This document shows positions 22,285 through 30,130 of a DNA stretch of 30,130 bases, one piece after another. This DNA comes from JBOFFC01 sp051648405 (GTDB lineage Bacteria > Planctomycetota > Planctomycetia > Pirellulales > Lacipirellulaceae): assembly GCA_051648405.1 (NCBI GenBank), contig JBOFFC010000122.1:1-30130 (forward strand), written 5' to 3'. A program made the position numbers and the translations under genes. The notes under the pieces are model-generated. The model did not search any database and had not been told where the DNA came from. It saw nothing but the letters and a program-made list of their open reading frames with translations. Position 1 is the stretch's first letter. Every line of letters begins with the position of its first letter.

Positions 22285-24582
22285 TCACTCCGGCACGAAC
22301 GACTCGATGACGCTCGTCTGCCGCACCTGGCGGCTGTCGCGCTCGTAGGCCCGGAGGGTGACCTGCACGCCGCGGAGGTTCGTGTCGTAGGGGGGCTGCG
22401 TCTCGCGCTCGCTTAAATCGTCAGGACCGGCGCGAGGCTCGATTACTACCTCCCCCGGCGGATCGACTGCTTCATTGTCGTTGTCGTCGTTCCAATAGGT
22501 CATGGGGGTATCGATTCCATCGGCAGCCGTGTCGATGCTCGGCGAGAACGGACGTTCGGCGACTCCATTGTTCTCGTAGTGCCAACTCCAAGTGTCGTAC
22601 AGCGAGTACCCCGGCGCGATCGGCAAGGCTCTCCGAGGGGCGTTTTGTGGAACGTTCGGCAGCCGAATCTGCCCGTCCCAGAAGAACCGCGCGCCGCGCG
22701 GGGCGCCGGCGTTGAACGCCGAGCTGCCGAGCCAGGTGAACCGTGTGAACTGGGCGGGGATCGTCCCCCGGGCGCTACCCGTCGTCTCTAGGCAGGTGTC
22801 GCCGTAGCCCATATCGACGTACGCCCCCAGACGCTGGAACGCGAAGGGGACGCTGTTGGTAGTTGCGATGTTGCCGATCACGTCGGTTGCCGGCGTGTAT
22901 CCCCCTGTCAGCCACCCAGGCACGTCGGCCTTGAACGCGATCGGCCAGGCCGGGTCCCCCGGCGCGACGACGAAGTCGGCGCGCTGTGAGGTCGTGCCCC
23001 CTGGGAAATACGCGTACAGCGGCGCCCCGGGGTCGTAGACGCGCAAGTCGAACGCCAGCACGTCCCCCGTCATCACGTCGTCCCCCAGCCGCCCCTGGGT
23101 CGGCAGTTGCCCGCCGAGGGGGGCGAGTCCGCGCGTAACGTGGACTACGGAACCTTCTTCGTTGCGTACGGCCCGGGCCGTCGCCGGGTTACCGTCGGGC
23201 GAAACGACGACCATCAGCGGGCGCACGGGGTAACGGCGATCCCGGTCAAGGATCTCGTCCGACGTCTCGGTAGGGTTTGGTTCGTAAGCGACCACCGCCC
23301 CTCCCGCGAGCACCGCGCGGAAATCCGCAGGCGTGCCCGGCGCCGTGTATTCGGGGTCGATGACCATCCGCACCACAGGGGCCGCGCTGTACGAACCAAC
23401 CGAGTAGGCGGCGAACGGGAACTGCCGCGCCCGATCGCTTCCCGAGCGGAAGACAAGCCCGTGGTGCTCGTAGCGGTTCTCGCGCTTCGTGAGGTCGGCG
23501 AGCGAGTTCGCCTTGAGGACCCAGCGGCCGTCGGTCCCCAGCAGCGGGTCCCACTCCAGACGCACCGACAGGTCGTAGCGCTCCTGGAAGGCGATCAGCG
23601 AGGCGAGCGCCAGGTGCGGCTCGTCGTTGTCGATCCCGTCGAAGAGGACCCGCACGACACCCTCGCCCGTGACCGGCCCCCCGGCGCCGACGCGGAACTG
23701 GTAGTTGAGCGACGGCGCGATCAGCAGCGCCCGGCGGTAGATCGTGCGGTACCCCGGCTCGCCGAAGGCGAACGTTCGCGCGTCGTCGCGCTCGGTCGGG
23801 TTCTCGACCGCGTACCAGACAACCTCGGCGAGGGGGGACTCGAGCTCCTCGACGTTCCAACCGGGGAACCTGATCTGCTGGCCGCCGTTCTCGGGAGAGA
23901 GCTCTAGCTGCGCGTTCTGGACGGTCGCCCCGGTGAGTTGCGCGCGGCTGGGAATCCGCCCGACGAACGGCTGCGACTCGTTGCGAACGGTCAGCATCAG
24001 CGCGTCGTCGGCGTCCCCCAGGCCGCGGCCGTCGGTGGGGGTCTTCGCCGGCAGCGCCTCGTTGCTGCCGACGACGCGTCCGCGTCCCTCTTCCTTGGTC
24101 GAGGCGCCGGGCGGCCGGAGGTTGCTGCCGGGGAGCGTCGAGGAGGCGAGGTCGATCCCGGGTGTGACCCCCGCCGGGCTGAGCCGCAGCAGGCCGTCGG
24201 TGTCGGTGTCGGCGTCCGGCCCGTCGTAGAGCCAGGGGCTCGGGTAGTAGTCGTTTTGCGGGCCCTCGACGAGCTCGAGGTACCCGTGGTTCGACTCGGG
24301 CCGCTGCCAGGGGACCGCCGGGCAGGTGGCCCCCTTCAGGTCCCGCGCGAGGATTTCGCGGACGTTGCGTAGCGCCCCCGACATCTCGATCGTCGCCCGA
24401 CGGCGCGTGACGCTCCCCGAGATGTTGGCGAAGACCGTCACGATCGCCGACATCATCAGCAGCGTGATGGCCATCGCCACCAGCATCTCGACCAGCGTCA
24501 GGCCGCGCCGCGCGGGCGAGCCCAGGGGGATTCGAGGGGCGGTCCGGCCGGTTCGAGAGAGTGCCTCGCAGAATCGCGTCAC
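22285..24582 (-). CDS. Large PilW/GspJ-like pseudopilin
   Basis: A 765-residue protein with a type IV prepilin N terminus. A basic leader ends ARRG, then LTLVEMLVAMAITLLMMSAIV, with cleavage expected after G27 and the required Glu at mature position 5 (E32). After the helix, residues about 55-80 (RRRATIEMSGALRNVREILARD) resemble the start of GspJ/PilW minor pseudopilins. The rest, nearly 650 residues, is a beta-rich region with Pro/Asn-rich loops that I do not recognise. Minor pseudopilins are usually about 200-350 residues, so this is exceptionally large. It would be inserted in the inner membrane and processed by prepilin peptidase. The start is GTG at 24582, without a clear ribosome-binding site. 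A minor-tip role or a surface adhesin is possible. Confidence 0.8.
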   Translation of the reverse strand: MTRFCEALSRTGRTAPRIPLGSPARRGLTLVEMLVAMAITLLMMSAIVTVFANISGSVTRRRATIEMSGALRNVREILARDLKGATCPAVPWQRPESNHGYLELVEGPQNDYYPSPWLYDGPDADTDTDGLLRLSPAGVTPGIDLASSTLPGSNLRPPGASTKEEGRGRVVGSNEALPAKTPTDGRGLGDADDALMLTVRNESQPFVGRIPSRAQLTGATVQNAQLELSPENGGQQIRFPGWNVEELESPLAEVVWYAVENPTERDDARTFAFGEPGYRTIYRRALLIAPSLNYQFRVGAGGPVTGEGVVRVLFDGIDNDEPHLALASLIAFQERYDLSVRLEWDPLLGTDGRWVLKANSLADLTKRENRYEHHGLVFRSGSDRARQFPFAAYSVGSYSAAPVVRMVIDPEYTAPGTPADFRAVLAGGAVVAYEPNPTETSDEILDRDRRYPVRPLMVVVSPDGNPATARAVRNEEGSVVHVTRGLAPLGGQLPTQGRLGDDVMTGDVLAFDLRVYDPGAPLYAYFPGGTTSQRADFVVAPGDPAWPIAFKADVPGWLTGGYTPATDVIGNIATTNSVPFAFQRLGAYVDMGYGDTCLETTGSARGTIPAQFTRFTWLGSSAFNAGAPRGARFFWDGQIRLPNVPQNAPRRALPIAPGYSLYDTWSWHYENNGVAERPFSPSIDTAADGIDTPMTYWNDDNDNEAVDPPGEVVIEPRAGPDDLSERETQPPYDTNLRGVQVTLRAYERDSRQVRQTSVIESFVPE

Positions 24583-24718
24583 GCTGGTCCGCCCCGATGG
24601 TCATGCCCCAGCGGTTGCCCCCGCCGTGCGCTAGTGGCCGATCCCCCGATTGCAACACGCGGCCGGGGGCCCGTCAAGAAATCGTAACGCGAAGTGCCCG
24701 AAAGACTTGGGTTCGGCG

Positions 24719-25381
24719 TCACAGCCCGGGTCGGAGCAGCGTCGGCAGCAGCGCGTCGTGCGCGATGCGGGCGATCTGGGCCGCGACCGCGGCGGTCGGG
24801 TGGAGCCCGTCGGGGAACTCGGCGCCCCGGCCGCGGAGGGGCGTGTCGAAGTCGATGCACGGGGCGCCGAGCTCGGCGGCGACGCGGGCGATCGCCGGCC
24901 TGACGACCCGCTCTAAGGCCTCGGGGTCGATTTCCCCCGTTCGCGGGGCGGTCGCCGGGGGGAACGCCGGGGCCGGCTGGCTCAGCAGGACGGCCCGCAG
25001 AGGTTCGACCCCCTCTGCGGCAGCGAGCGCGCGGAAGTGCTCGACGATCCGCCGCAGGCCCGCCTCGACGCCCCCTAGCGCCCCCTCGTTCGCCCGCTGC
25101 GCATCGTTGGTCCCCAGGGTGACGATCGTCCGCTGGGGACGAAACCGCGTCGCGGACGTGAACGACGGGGTGCGTGCGAAGGGCTCGTTCCCCCCGTCCG
25201 AGGCCGTGGCGCCCGAATAGCCAAAGTTGCGGACCGCGCAGGCGCCGGGGCCAACGCTTGTGTCGAGCAGCCGCTGCAGCACGGCCGGGTAGCAGTCGTC
25301 GCGACGGTTCGCGAGCCCGCGGCCGAAGACGACGCTCGCGCCAACGCACGCGATCCGCAGGGGAAGCGGCTGGTCGCTCAC
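24719..25381 (-). CDS. SGNH/GDSL-type hydrolase
   Basis: A 220-residue esterase/lipase-like hydrolase without signal peptide. All four blocks are present: ACVGASVVFG with nucleophile S16, NFGYSGAT with G54, LGTNDA with N92, and DGLHP with D191 and H194. These enzymes cleave esters on lipids, sugars or peptidoglycan; the substrate is unknown. The GTG start at 25381 overlaps the stop of the upstream mntR gene in GTGA, showing translational coupling and that the two genes share an operon. The coupling suggests the enzyme is under MntR control. Confidence 0.87.
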   Translation of the reverse strand: MSDQPLPLRIACVGASVVFGRGLANRRDDCYPAVLQRLLDTSVGPGACAVRNFGYSGATASDGGNEPFARTPSFTSATRFRPQRTIVTLGTNDAQRANEGALGGVEAGLRRIVEHFRALAAAEGVEPLRAVLLSQPAPAFPPATAPRTGEIDPEALERVVRPAIARVAAELGAPCIDFDTPLRGRGAEFPDGLHPTAAVAAQIARIAHDALLPTLLRPGL

Positions 25382-25815
25382 GGCGCCCCCCGCTGGGCGT
25401 CGCGGCGCTGGATCCAGCGGCGGAAGCACTCGAGCGTCTCGGCGCTGACGTGGTGCTCGATTCCTTCGGCATCGACCTCGGCCGTTGCCGGATCGACGCC
25501 AATCGAGACCAGGAACGCCAGCACCACGTCGTGCCGGCGGCGCGATTCGGCAGCGAGCTTCTCGCCGCGCTTCGTCAGCCGCAGCGGGGCGTACGGCTGC
25601 GTATCGACGAGCCCCTCGGACTGCAACCGGGCGACGGTCTTCGTCACGGTCACTTGGCTGACGCCGAACAGCTTCGCCAGATCGACCCCGCGGCAGACGC
25701 CGCTGGCGGCGACGCGGTCGGCGATCGCCTCGACGTAGTCCTCGGCGGTTTCCGAGGCGTGGTCGCTCCGCGTGCGTCGGAAGGGACGCGAGCCCCGCGG
25801 CGGTGTGGAGGCCAT
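25378..25815 (-). CDS. mntR: MntR-family manganese-responsive regulator (DtxR superfamily)
   Basis: A 145-residue DNA-binding repressor that senses Mn2+ and usually controls Mn uptake. A winged helix covers about 25-85, with the recognition region GVSQVTVTKTVARLQSEG. The six metal ligands known from Bacillus subtilis MntR all have counterparts: D26 and E29 in EDYVEAI, H95 in RRRHDVV, and E117, E120 and H121 in AEGIEHHVS. The N-terminal extension of about 20 residues is typical of proteobacterial-type MntR. ATG 25815 is chosen because it leaves room for the promoter and operators at 25888-25945. Two palindromic operator-like sites lie upstream, suggesting autoregulation. No Mn transporter gene is in the window. 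Confidence 0.9.
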   Translation of the reverse strand: MASTPPRGSRPFRRTRSDHASETAEDYVEAIADRVAASGVCRGVDLAKLFGVSQVTVTKTVARLQSEGLVDTQPYAPLRLTKRGEKLAAESRRRHDVVLAFLVSIGVDPATAEVDAEGIEHHVSAETLECFRRWIQRRDAQRGAP

Positions 25816-25887
25816 CAGCGGTGAGCGGGGCGAGAGGATTGGCCACGAGGTTCGGGAGCGCGTCGGGACGAATTCGCCGGCGCCGTC

Positions 25888-25915
25888 TTGACACAAAGTT
25901 AGCTTAGGCTAAAAA
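25888..25915 (+). promoter_or_regulatory. Sigma-70-like promoter facing the DUF1559 gene
   Basis: TTGACA (25888-25893), 16-bp spacer, TAAAAA (25910-25915). The -10 box overlaps the first MntR-type operator. A weaker opposite promoter (TTGACG from 25923 down to 25918, then TAACTT at about 25901-25896) would serve mntR from the same region. Confidence 0.5.
25897..25914. promoter_or_regulatory. MntR-type operator 1
   Basis: AGTTAGCTTAGGCTAAAA, an imperfect inverted repeat of the form TTAGCNNNNGCTAA typical of DtxR/MntR-superfamily sites. Its centre is 31 bp (about three helical turns) from operator 2. Confidence 0.65.
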
Positions 25916-25927
25916 GGCGTCAACGCA

Positions 25928-25945
25928 AGTTAGCCTTGGCTAACT
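25928..25945. promoter_or_regulatory. MntR-type operator 2
   Basis: AGTTAGCCTTGGCTAACT, a perfect 8-bp inverted repeat around TT. It lies just downstream of the likely plus-strand start and near the -35 box of the likely mntR promoter, so binding could block both directions. Confidence 0.7.
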
Positions 25946-25977
25946 CTCGCCCGGACACCCCTCCCCGGTAGCAAGAA

Positions 25978-27022
<1,045 letters not shown>

Positions 27023-27036
<14 letters not shown>

Positions 27037-27385
27037 TCACGCGACGAGCTCGTCGCGACGTAGTTCACAAAGCGCGGTCCGCCGTGCTGCGCTCGCGCTG
27101 ACGATGGTCTGCGCGCTCTGCGTAGGTTGCGGGTACGGCGCGCTCAGCGACGAAGCGTACGGCTACGCCGAAGCGGTCTTCGGCGTAGCGGGGCGCAAGG
27201 CCGCCGAGCGCGTCGAAGCGATCACCGCCGACATCGGCGCCGCCGAGCGTGACGGGAGGCTCCGCGCGCACGAGGCGACTTGGTTACGCACGATGCTCGA
27301 CGACTGCCGCGCCGAGCGCTGGAGCGAAGCGCAGCGGGCCGCCCGCGCGATGATGGAGTCGCAGCAACGCCCGCCGACAGGGTGA
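27023..27385 (+). CDS. Small putative lipoprotein coupled to the DUF1559 gene
   Basis: A 120-residue product starting at GTG 27023, overlapping the end of the DUF1559 gene by 14 bp. It has a basic N terminus, a hydrophobic stretch (ALALTMVCALCVGC) with a near-lipobox CVGC at about residue 36, and then a mostly helical, charged domain (AERVEAITADIGAAERDG, LRTMLDDCRAERWSEAQRAARAMME). It is probably a membrane-attached lipoprotein translated together with the pseudopilin. I do not recognise a family. Confidence 0.65.
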
Positions 27386-27528
27386 CGTGCGCCCCTCGGC
27401 GGTCGAGTCGAACGGGGCGCGCGGGGGGCAACCCAACGGGGAGCCGAGACGGCGGTTGCGGCTGGGCCGGGTTCGATCCCCGAACGAACGGGTTTTACCG
27501 AAAATAACGGAGGTCCCGCCGGACTTGC

Positions 27529-27557
27529 TTGACACCCCGGGGGTCGGCCACCATAAT
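27529..27557 (+). promoter_or_regulatory. Strong sigma-70 promoter
   Basis: TTGACA (27529-27534), a 17-bp spacer and CATAAT (27552-27557) match the consensus at 11 of 12 positions. This stands out in such GC-rich DNA. The predicted start is near 27564. Confidence 0.75.
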
Positions 27558-27561
27558 CCGA

Positions 27562-27667
27562 GCGTTGACAGGAACAACCCAGGGCCCTTGGGCAGCCGGG
27601 TTGAGCGGTGCGGAGCGCCAACGCGGTCGATCTCAGAGTCAGCAAAGGTTAAGTCCGCGAGCTGAGA
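27562..27667 (+). ncRNA. Candidate structured 5' leader or small RNA
   Basis: Directly at the predicted start, GCGTTG (27562-27567) pairs with CAACGC (27619-27624). Inside, CAACCC (27575-27580) pairs with GGGTTG (27598-27603) and GGTGC (27607-27611) with GCGCC (27615-27619, sharing its last base with the outer stem). A further stem TCTCAG (27631-27636) with CTGAGA (27662-27667) follows. The shape is a three-way junction plus a hairpin. It does not match any riboswitch I know. No terminator is visible behind it, so it may be the 5' part of a long mRNA leader. Confidence 0.4.
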
Positions 27668-28315
27668 CGCGTCCGTTTCCCTCGACTTTCTCTTCTTCGT
27701 TTCGACCCCCCGAATCGCCGGCCTGCCCACGCAAGCCGCACGTTCTTCCCAAGGCAAGCCACTGCTGGCTCGGCGCTCCGCCGACAAGCCGATCTCTCCT
27801 GACGCTCGTCGATCGAGGGTGCAGGTTCCTCCGCGGGGTCCCCAAGGGGTTTCCGGTGTGGGAAGAGGTCGTCCGAGCACGCCACATCGGGCGTGCGATC
27901 GGGGCTTGGCAGCAGGCGTTTGCCAAACTAGCGAGAATCCGCCTTGCGTGGACCCGCTTTGGTGATTCGTGAAGATTCGCAAAGTCTAGGAACAACAGGC
28001 TTGAAAACGGGTTCGCCCGAGAGTTCAATACAGAAATAAGCAACTTGCGGCTGACACCCCCCCGTGCGTGCGACCACCCCCTCCCCGGCGGCAGGACGAA
28101 CGATCTGCGGAGAGATCGGCAGCTAAGACGGACAGGACACGACGAACGGCAGTCCGTGCCGAAGGCGACGAGACAGCGACCCGAAGACGACCAAGAAATT
28201 GATGCGACCTCGTTGAGACAAGTTTCCTACGTTGAGTTACCCGAAGGGCGTTGAGCAACCGTCTCGCTCGGCAACTCTGGTCAACCTTTATTCTCAAGTG
28301 GGTGGAGAGAAACGA

Positions 28316-29047
28316 ATGTCCTTGAAGAGCTTTGCTTGTGTGGCCGCCTTGTGCGTCCTCGCCGCCTCGCAAGCGGTTGCGCAGCCCGTGCTGACCTTTG
28401 TGAACAACGCCGATTCGACCGGCAAGTTCACGATTACGCCGACCGGCGCGTCGGTGGGTGACCCCGACTCGCTCGCGTTTGAGATCGTCGTGACCGTCAC
28501 GGCGGGTGGTAACGGGGCCGCGACCGTTGGCGCCCTGTTCCCGACCGCCAACCCCGGCGGCACCGCCCCGATCACGGGCGGCACGTGGAATGGTCTGACC
28601 GGCAGCGGCACGACCACGATCAGGGCCGCTTTCGGCTCGAACCTGTTCACCAGCGCCGCTCCGGTGGACGCCCTGACGATCGACCTGGCTGGCGCCGGCT
28701 CGATCTCGTGGCAGGCCGTTCTGGCCCAGGACGCGGTCCTGACCTCGCTGCTGACCGGCACGGGGAACATCACGGCGGCCGCTGGCACTGTGTTGGGTGA
28801 CACTAACGCGGACGGTGCCGTGAACCTGACCGACTTGAACAATGTCAAGAACAACTTCGGCTTGGCTTCGCCTCCGGCTGTGGGTGACGCCCGTGGCGCC
28901 ATCGACGGGATTATCAATCTTGCCGACCTAAACGCGGTGAAGAACAATTTTGGTCAGACGAATCCGGGTGCTACCTCGATTCCCGAGCCGTCGGCTCTCA
29001 TCCTGGGTCTGGTTGCTGTCGCCGGTCTGGCTCGCCGCCGGGCTTGA
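28316..29047 (+). CDS. Dockerin-repeat PEP-CTERM surface protein
   Basis: A 243-residue protein with a signal peptide (about 1-22, ending AVAQ), a beta-rich domain of about 140 residues rich in Thr, Gly and Ala, two dockerin-like EF-hand repeats (GDTNADGAVNLTDLNNVKNN and GAIDGIINLADLNAVKNNFG), and the C-terminal signal SIPEPSALILGLVAVAGLARRRA. It is probably attached to the surface by exosortase processing; the beta domain may bind carbohydrate or other proteins. The ATG at 28316 has GGAGAGA 5 bp upstream. No terminator directly follows; structured RNA sequence separates it from the next PEP-CTERM gene, which may be in the same transcript. Confidence 0.85.
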   Translation: MSLKSFACVAALCVLAASQAVAQPVLTFVNNADSTGKFTITPTGASVGDPDSLAFEIVVTVTAGGNGAATVGALFPTANPGGTAPITGGTWNGLTGSGTTTIRAAFGSNLFTSAAPVDALTIDLAGAGSISWQAVLAQDAVLTSLLTGTGNITAAAGTVLGDTNADGAVNLTDLNNVKNNFGLASPPAVGDARGAIDGIINLADLNAVKNNFGQTNPGATSIPEPSALILGLVAVAGLARRRA

Positions 29048-29059
29048 ACGCTCCACGCA

Positions 29060-29216
29060 GTCGCGTCGCTGACGCGACAAAGTCGGGGAATCAACAGGAG
29101 GTGTTGGCTAATGTGGGTTGAGGGTGAGGACCGTCGGTGCAACGCACCCTAGTCCCTCGCCCCTTAAGTGGTTGATCGGGGCACCGCGCCTTTAGGGCGT
29201 TATTCCCCTCCCGATG
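29060..29216 (+). ncRNA. Candidate structured intergenic RNA between two PEP-CTERM genes
   Basis: Several hairpins follow one another: GTCGCGTC/GACGCGAC with a 3-nt loop (near 29060-29080); a stem with G-U pairs, GGTGAGG/CCTCGCC, enclosing GGTGC/GCACC (about 29123-29160); and ATCGGG/CCCGAT (about 29176-29214) enclosing CGCC/GGCG. ATCAAC (near 29091) can also pair with GTTGAT (near 29171), closing the middle part. I do not recognise a family. It could be a processing or stability element, or a leader for the gene at 29323. Confidence 0.4.
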
Positions 29217-29322
29217 CAGATCGTTGTTCAAGTCTAGTTTTAAGTAACCACGTTCTTCGGATCGCAGGGACAGCCGAGGCTGAGCGTTCCGGAAACGACA
29301 TGCAACCAGGAGCTAATCTACC

Positions 29323-30003
29323 ATGCGAATTCTGACTGCTGCTACGATGGTTGTGGCGTTCTGCGCCGTTCAAGCGAACGCCGCTCGTTACACGGTGACT
29401 CCGCAGATCGCGGGTGCGTTCCAGTCGGACTTGGTGACGCCGATCGACGGTTGGAGCATCCAAAACCCGACGCCGGCCGTGCTGAAGGTCGATTTCACGA
29501 TGTCGGTCAGTGAGTTGGCCGCGGGCCAGGGTGGCTTCGGCAATATGGCCTTCACGGTTACCACGACTGGTCTGACCCAAAACGTTGACCTGCCGGGTTG
29601 GCAGTTCAACACCCGTCAGATCGACTTCAACGGTCCGACCCCGGGTGGTTCGGCCCCGGTCTTCACGGAGAACGAGGACTTCGGGACTGCCGGGGACCTG
29701 GCCGACATTGTTGTCGGTATCGCCGCGAACCTCACCACGAACGTCGCGGTTGATCCGCGTCGCACAGTTGGTGTCGCCGCTCCCGAGCTGATCGGTAGCG
29801 TCTACTTCACCTACGCCGGTGGTGGCGCCTCGCTCCGTGCCCAGGTTACCCAGGGCAGCTTCTACAACGCGACCGGTGGCGCTCTTGTTGCGGATACTAC
29901 CGCGACTTTCTCGGACATCACCATCCCCGTCCCCGAGCCGTCCTCGGCCGTCCTCGGCGCCCTGGCCCTCTGCGGCCTGGGTCTGCGTCGCCGCGTCGCC
30001 TGA
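29323..30003 (+). CDS. PEP-CTERM surface protein, function unknown
   Basis: A 226-residue protein with a signal peptide (about 1-20, ending ANA-A), a beta-rich domain without recognised family (segments FTMSVSELAAGQGGFGN and GSVYFTYAGGGASLRAQVTQ), and the C-terminal signal VPEPSSAVLGALALCGLGLRR. Codon use in this gene and its neighbour contains more T-ending codons than elsewhere in the window, perhaps reflecting high expression or a different origin. The ATG at 29323 has AGGAG about 10 bp upstream, a slightly long spacing. A strong terminator follows 55 bp after the stop. Confidence 0.82.
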   Translation: MRILTAATMVVAFCAVQANAARYTVTPQIAGAFQSDLVTPIDGWSIQNPTPAVLKVDFTMSVSELAAGQGGFGNMAFTVTTTGLTQNVDLPGWQFNTRQIDFNGPTPGGSAPVFTENEDFGTAGDLADIVVGIAANLTTNVAVDPRRTVGVAAPELIGSVYFTYAGGGASLRAQVTQGSFYNATGGALVADTTATFSDITIPVPEPSSAVLGALALCGLGLRRRVA

Positions 30004-30058
30004 TCGGTGACCTCGCGATCGCCTTACGGCTCTAGCGAGAAAAGTTGAGTACGAGTAA

Positions 30059-30091
30059 AGGGCCCCCGACACGGTGTCGGGGGCCCTTTTT
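30059..30091 (+). terminator. Rho-independent terminator
   Basis: Perfect 14-bp arms AGGGCCCCCGACAC (30059-30072) and GTGTCGGGGGCCCT (30074-30087) run into TTTTT. It ends the plus-strand unit of PEP-CTERM genes. A relic of the GGGCAGC heptamer family follows at about 30102-30117. Confidence 0.93.
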
Positions 30092-30130
30092 CGTTTTGAG
30101 CGGGCAGTGTGGGCAGCGGCTGATATCTGG

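Larger units (their letters stand above)
27386..28315. other. Long non-coding leader region
   Basis: No credible protein gene. It contains a good promoter (27529-27557), a structured stretch right at the predicted start (27562-27667), about 650 nt without recognised features, and a ribosome-binding site GGAGAGA (28304-28310) for the next gene. The distance from promoter to gene is about 750 nt, unusually long. Confidence 0.55.

Noticed and set aside
27463..27490. tRNA-like T-arm (GGGTTCGATCCCC)
   Set aside because: No matching acceptor, D or anticodon arms can be built around it.
27529..27980. A plus-strand frame of about 147 codons in the leader
   Set aside because: It starts inside the promoter spacer region upstream of the predicted transcript start, has no ribosome-binding site and shows chance composition.

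Overview
The window is high-GC DNA that looks like a chromosome fragment from a planctomycete, probably of the Pirellulales type. The signs are five secreted proteins with C-terminal PEP-CTERM sorting signals (three also carry dockerin-like Ca-binding repeats), a DUF1559 pseudopilin, a large PilW/GspJ-like pseudopilin, a cysteine-rich outer-membrane porin, and a cyclase/Ser-Thr-kinase/sensor fusion. There is no rRNA, no convincing tRNA, no CRISPR array, no phage and no transposase. The exosortase needed by the PEP-CTERM proteins is not in the window.

Layout. 1-425 is the 3' part of hisF, carrying an in-frame heptamer repeat array. 708-5373 (+) is a probable four-gene unit: a PilT-type ATPase, a membrane-anchored GspE/PilB-like protein with degraded nucleotide-binding motifs, a CvpA-like membrane protein and an unknown membrane protein. 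5687-7039 (+) is the Cys-rich porin, ending in a strong terminator. 7133-7909 (-) is a PEP-CTERM protein. 8250-10194 (+) holds a YceH-family gene and a BASS-type transporter. 10200-17161 (-) holds the cyclase-kinase-sensor gene followed by an about 1.39 kb tandem duplication, which gives two paralogous secreted proteins, one intact S8 protease, one truncated protease and a stray copy of the kinase 3' end. 17162-18649 has no credible protein gene. It holds heptamer arrays, an orphan minus-strand terminator and a candidate sigma-54-dependent small RNA (two upstream palindromes, a -24/-12 promoter, a hairpin and a T run). 18650-19567 (-) is a PEP-CTERM cyclophilin. 20242-21813 (+) is a DEAD-box RNA helicase. 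21908-25815 (-) holds a small beta-rich protein, the large pseudopilin, an SGNH hydrolase and MntR. 25978-27385 (+) is a DUF1559 pseudopilin and a small lipoprotein, reading away from a promoter region with two MntR-type operators. 28316-30003 (+) holds two PEP-CTERM proteins behind a long, structured leader.

How the parts relate. Several genes belong to the cell envelope: type IV pilus/type II secretion-like ATPases and pseudopilins, a porin, and surface-sorted protease, isomerase and dockerin proteins. Regulation that can be seen comprises an autoregulatory MntR region, a good sigma-70 promoter at 27529-27557, and the putative sigma-54 RNA locus at 18244-18608. A recurring structural theme is short arrays built of 7-bp units, often abutting stop codons and once lying in frame inside hisF. 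The most novel-looking items are the sigma-54 RNA candidate, the heptamer arrays, the degenerate GspE-like protein and the mosaic tandem duplication.
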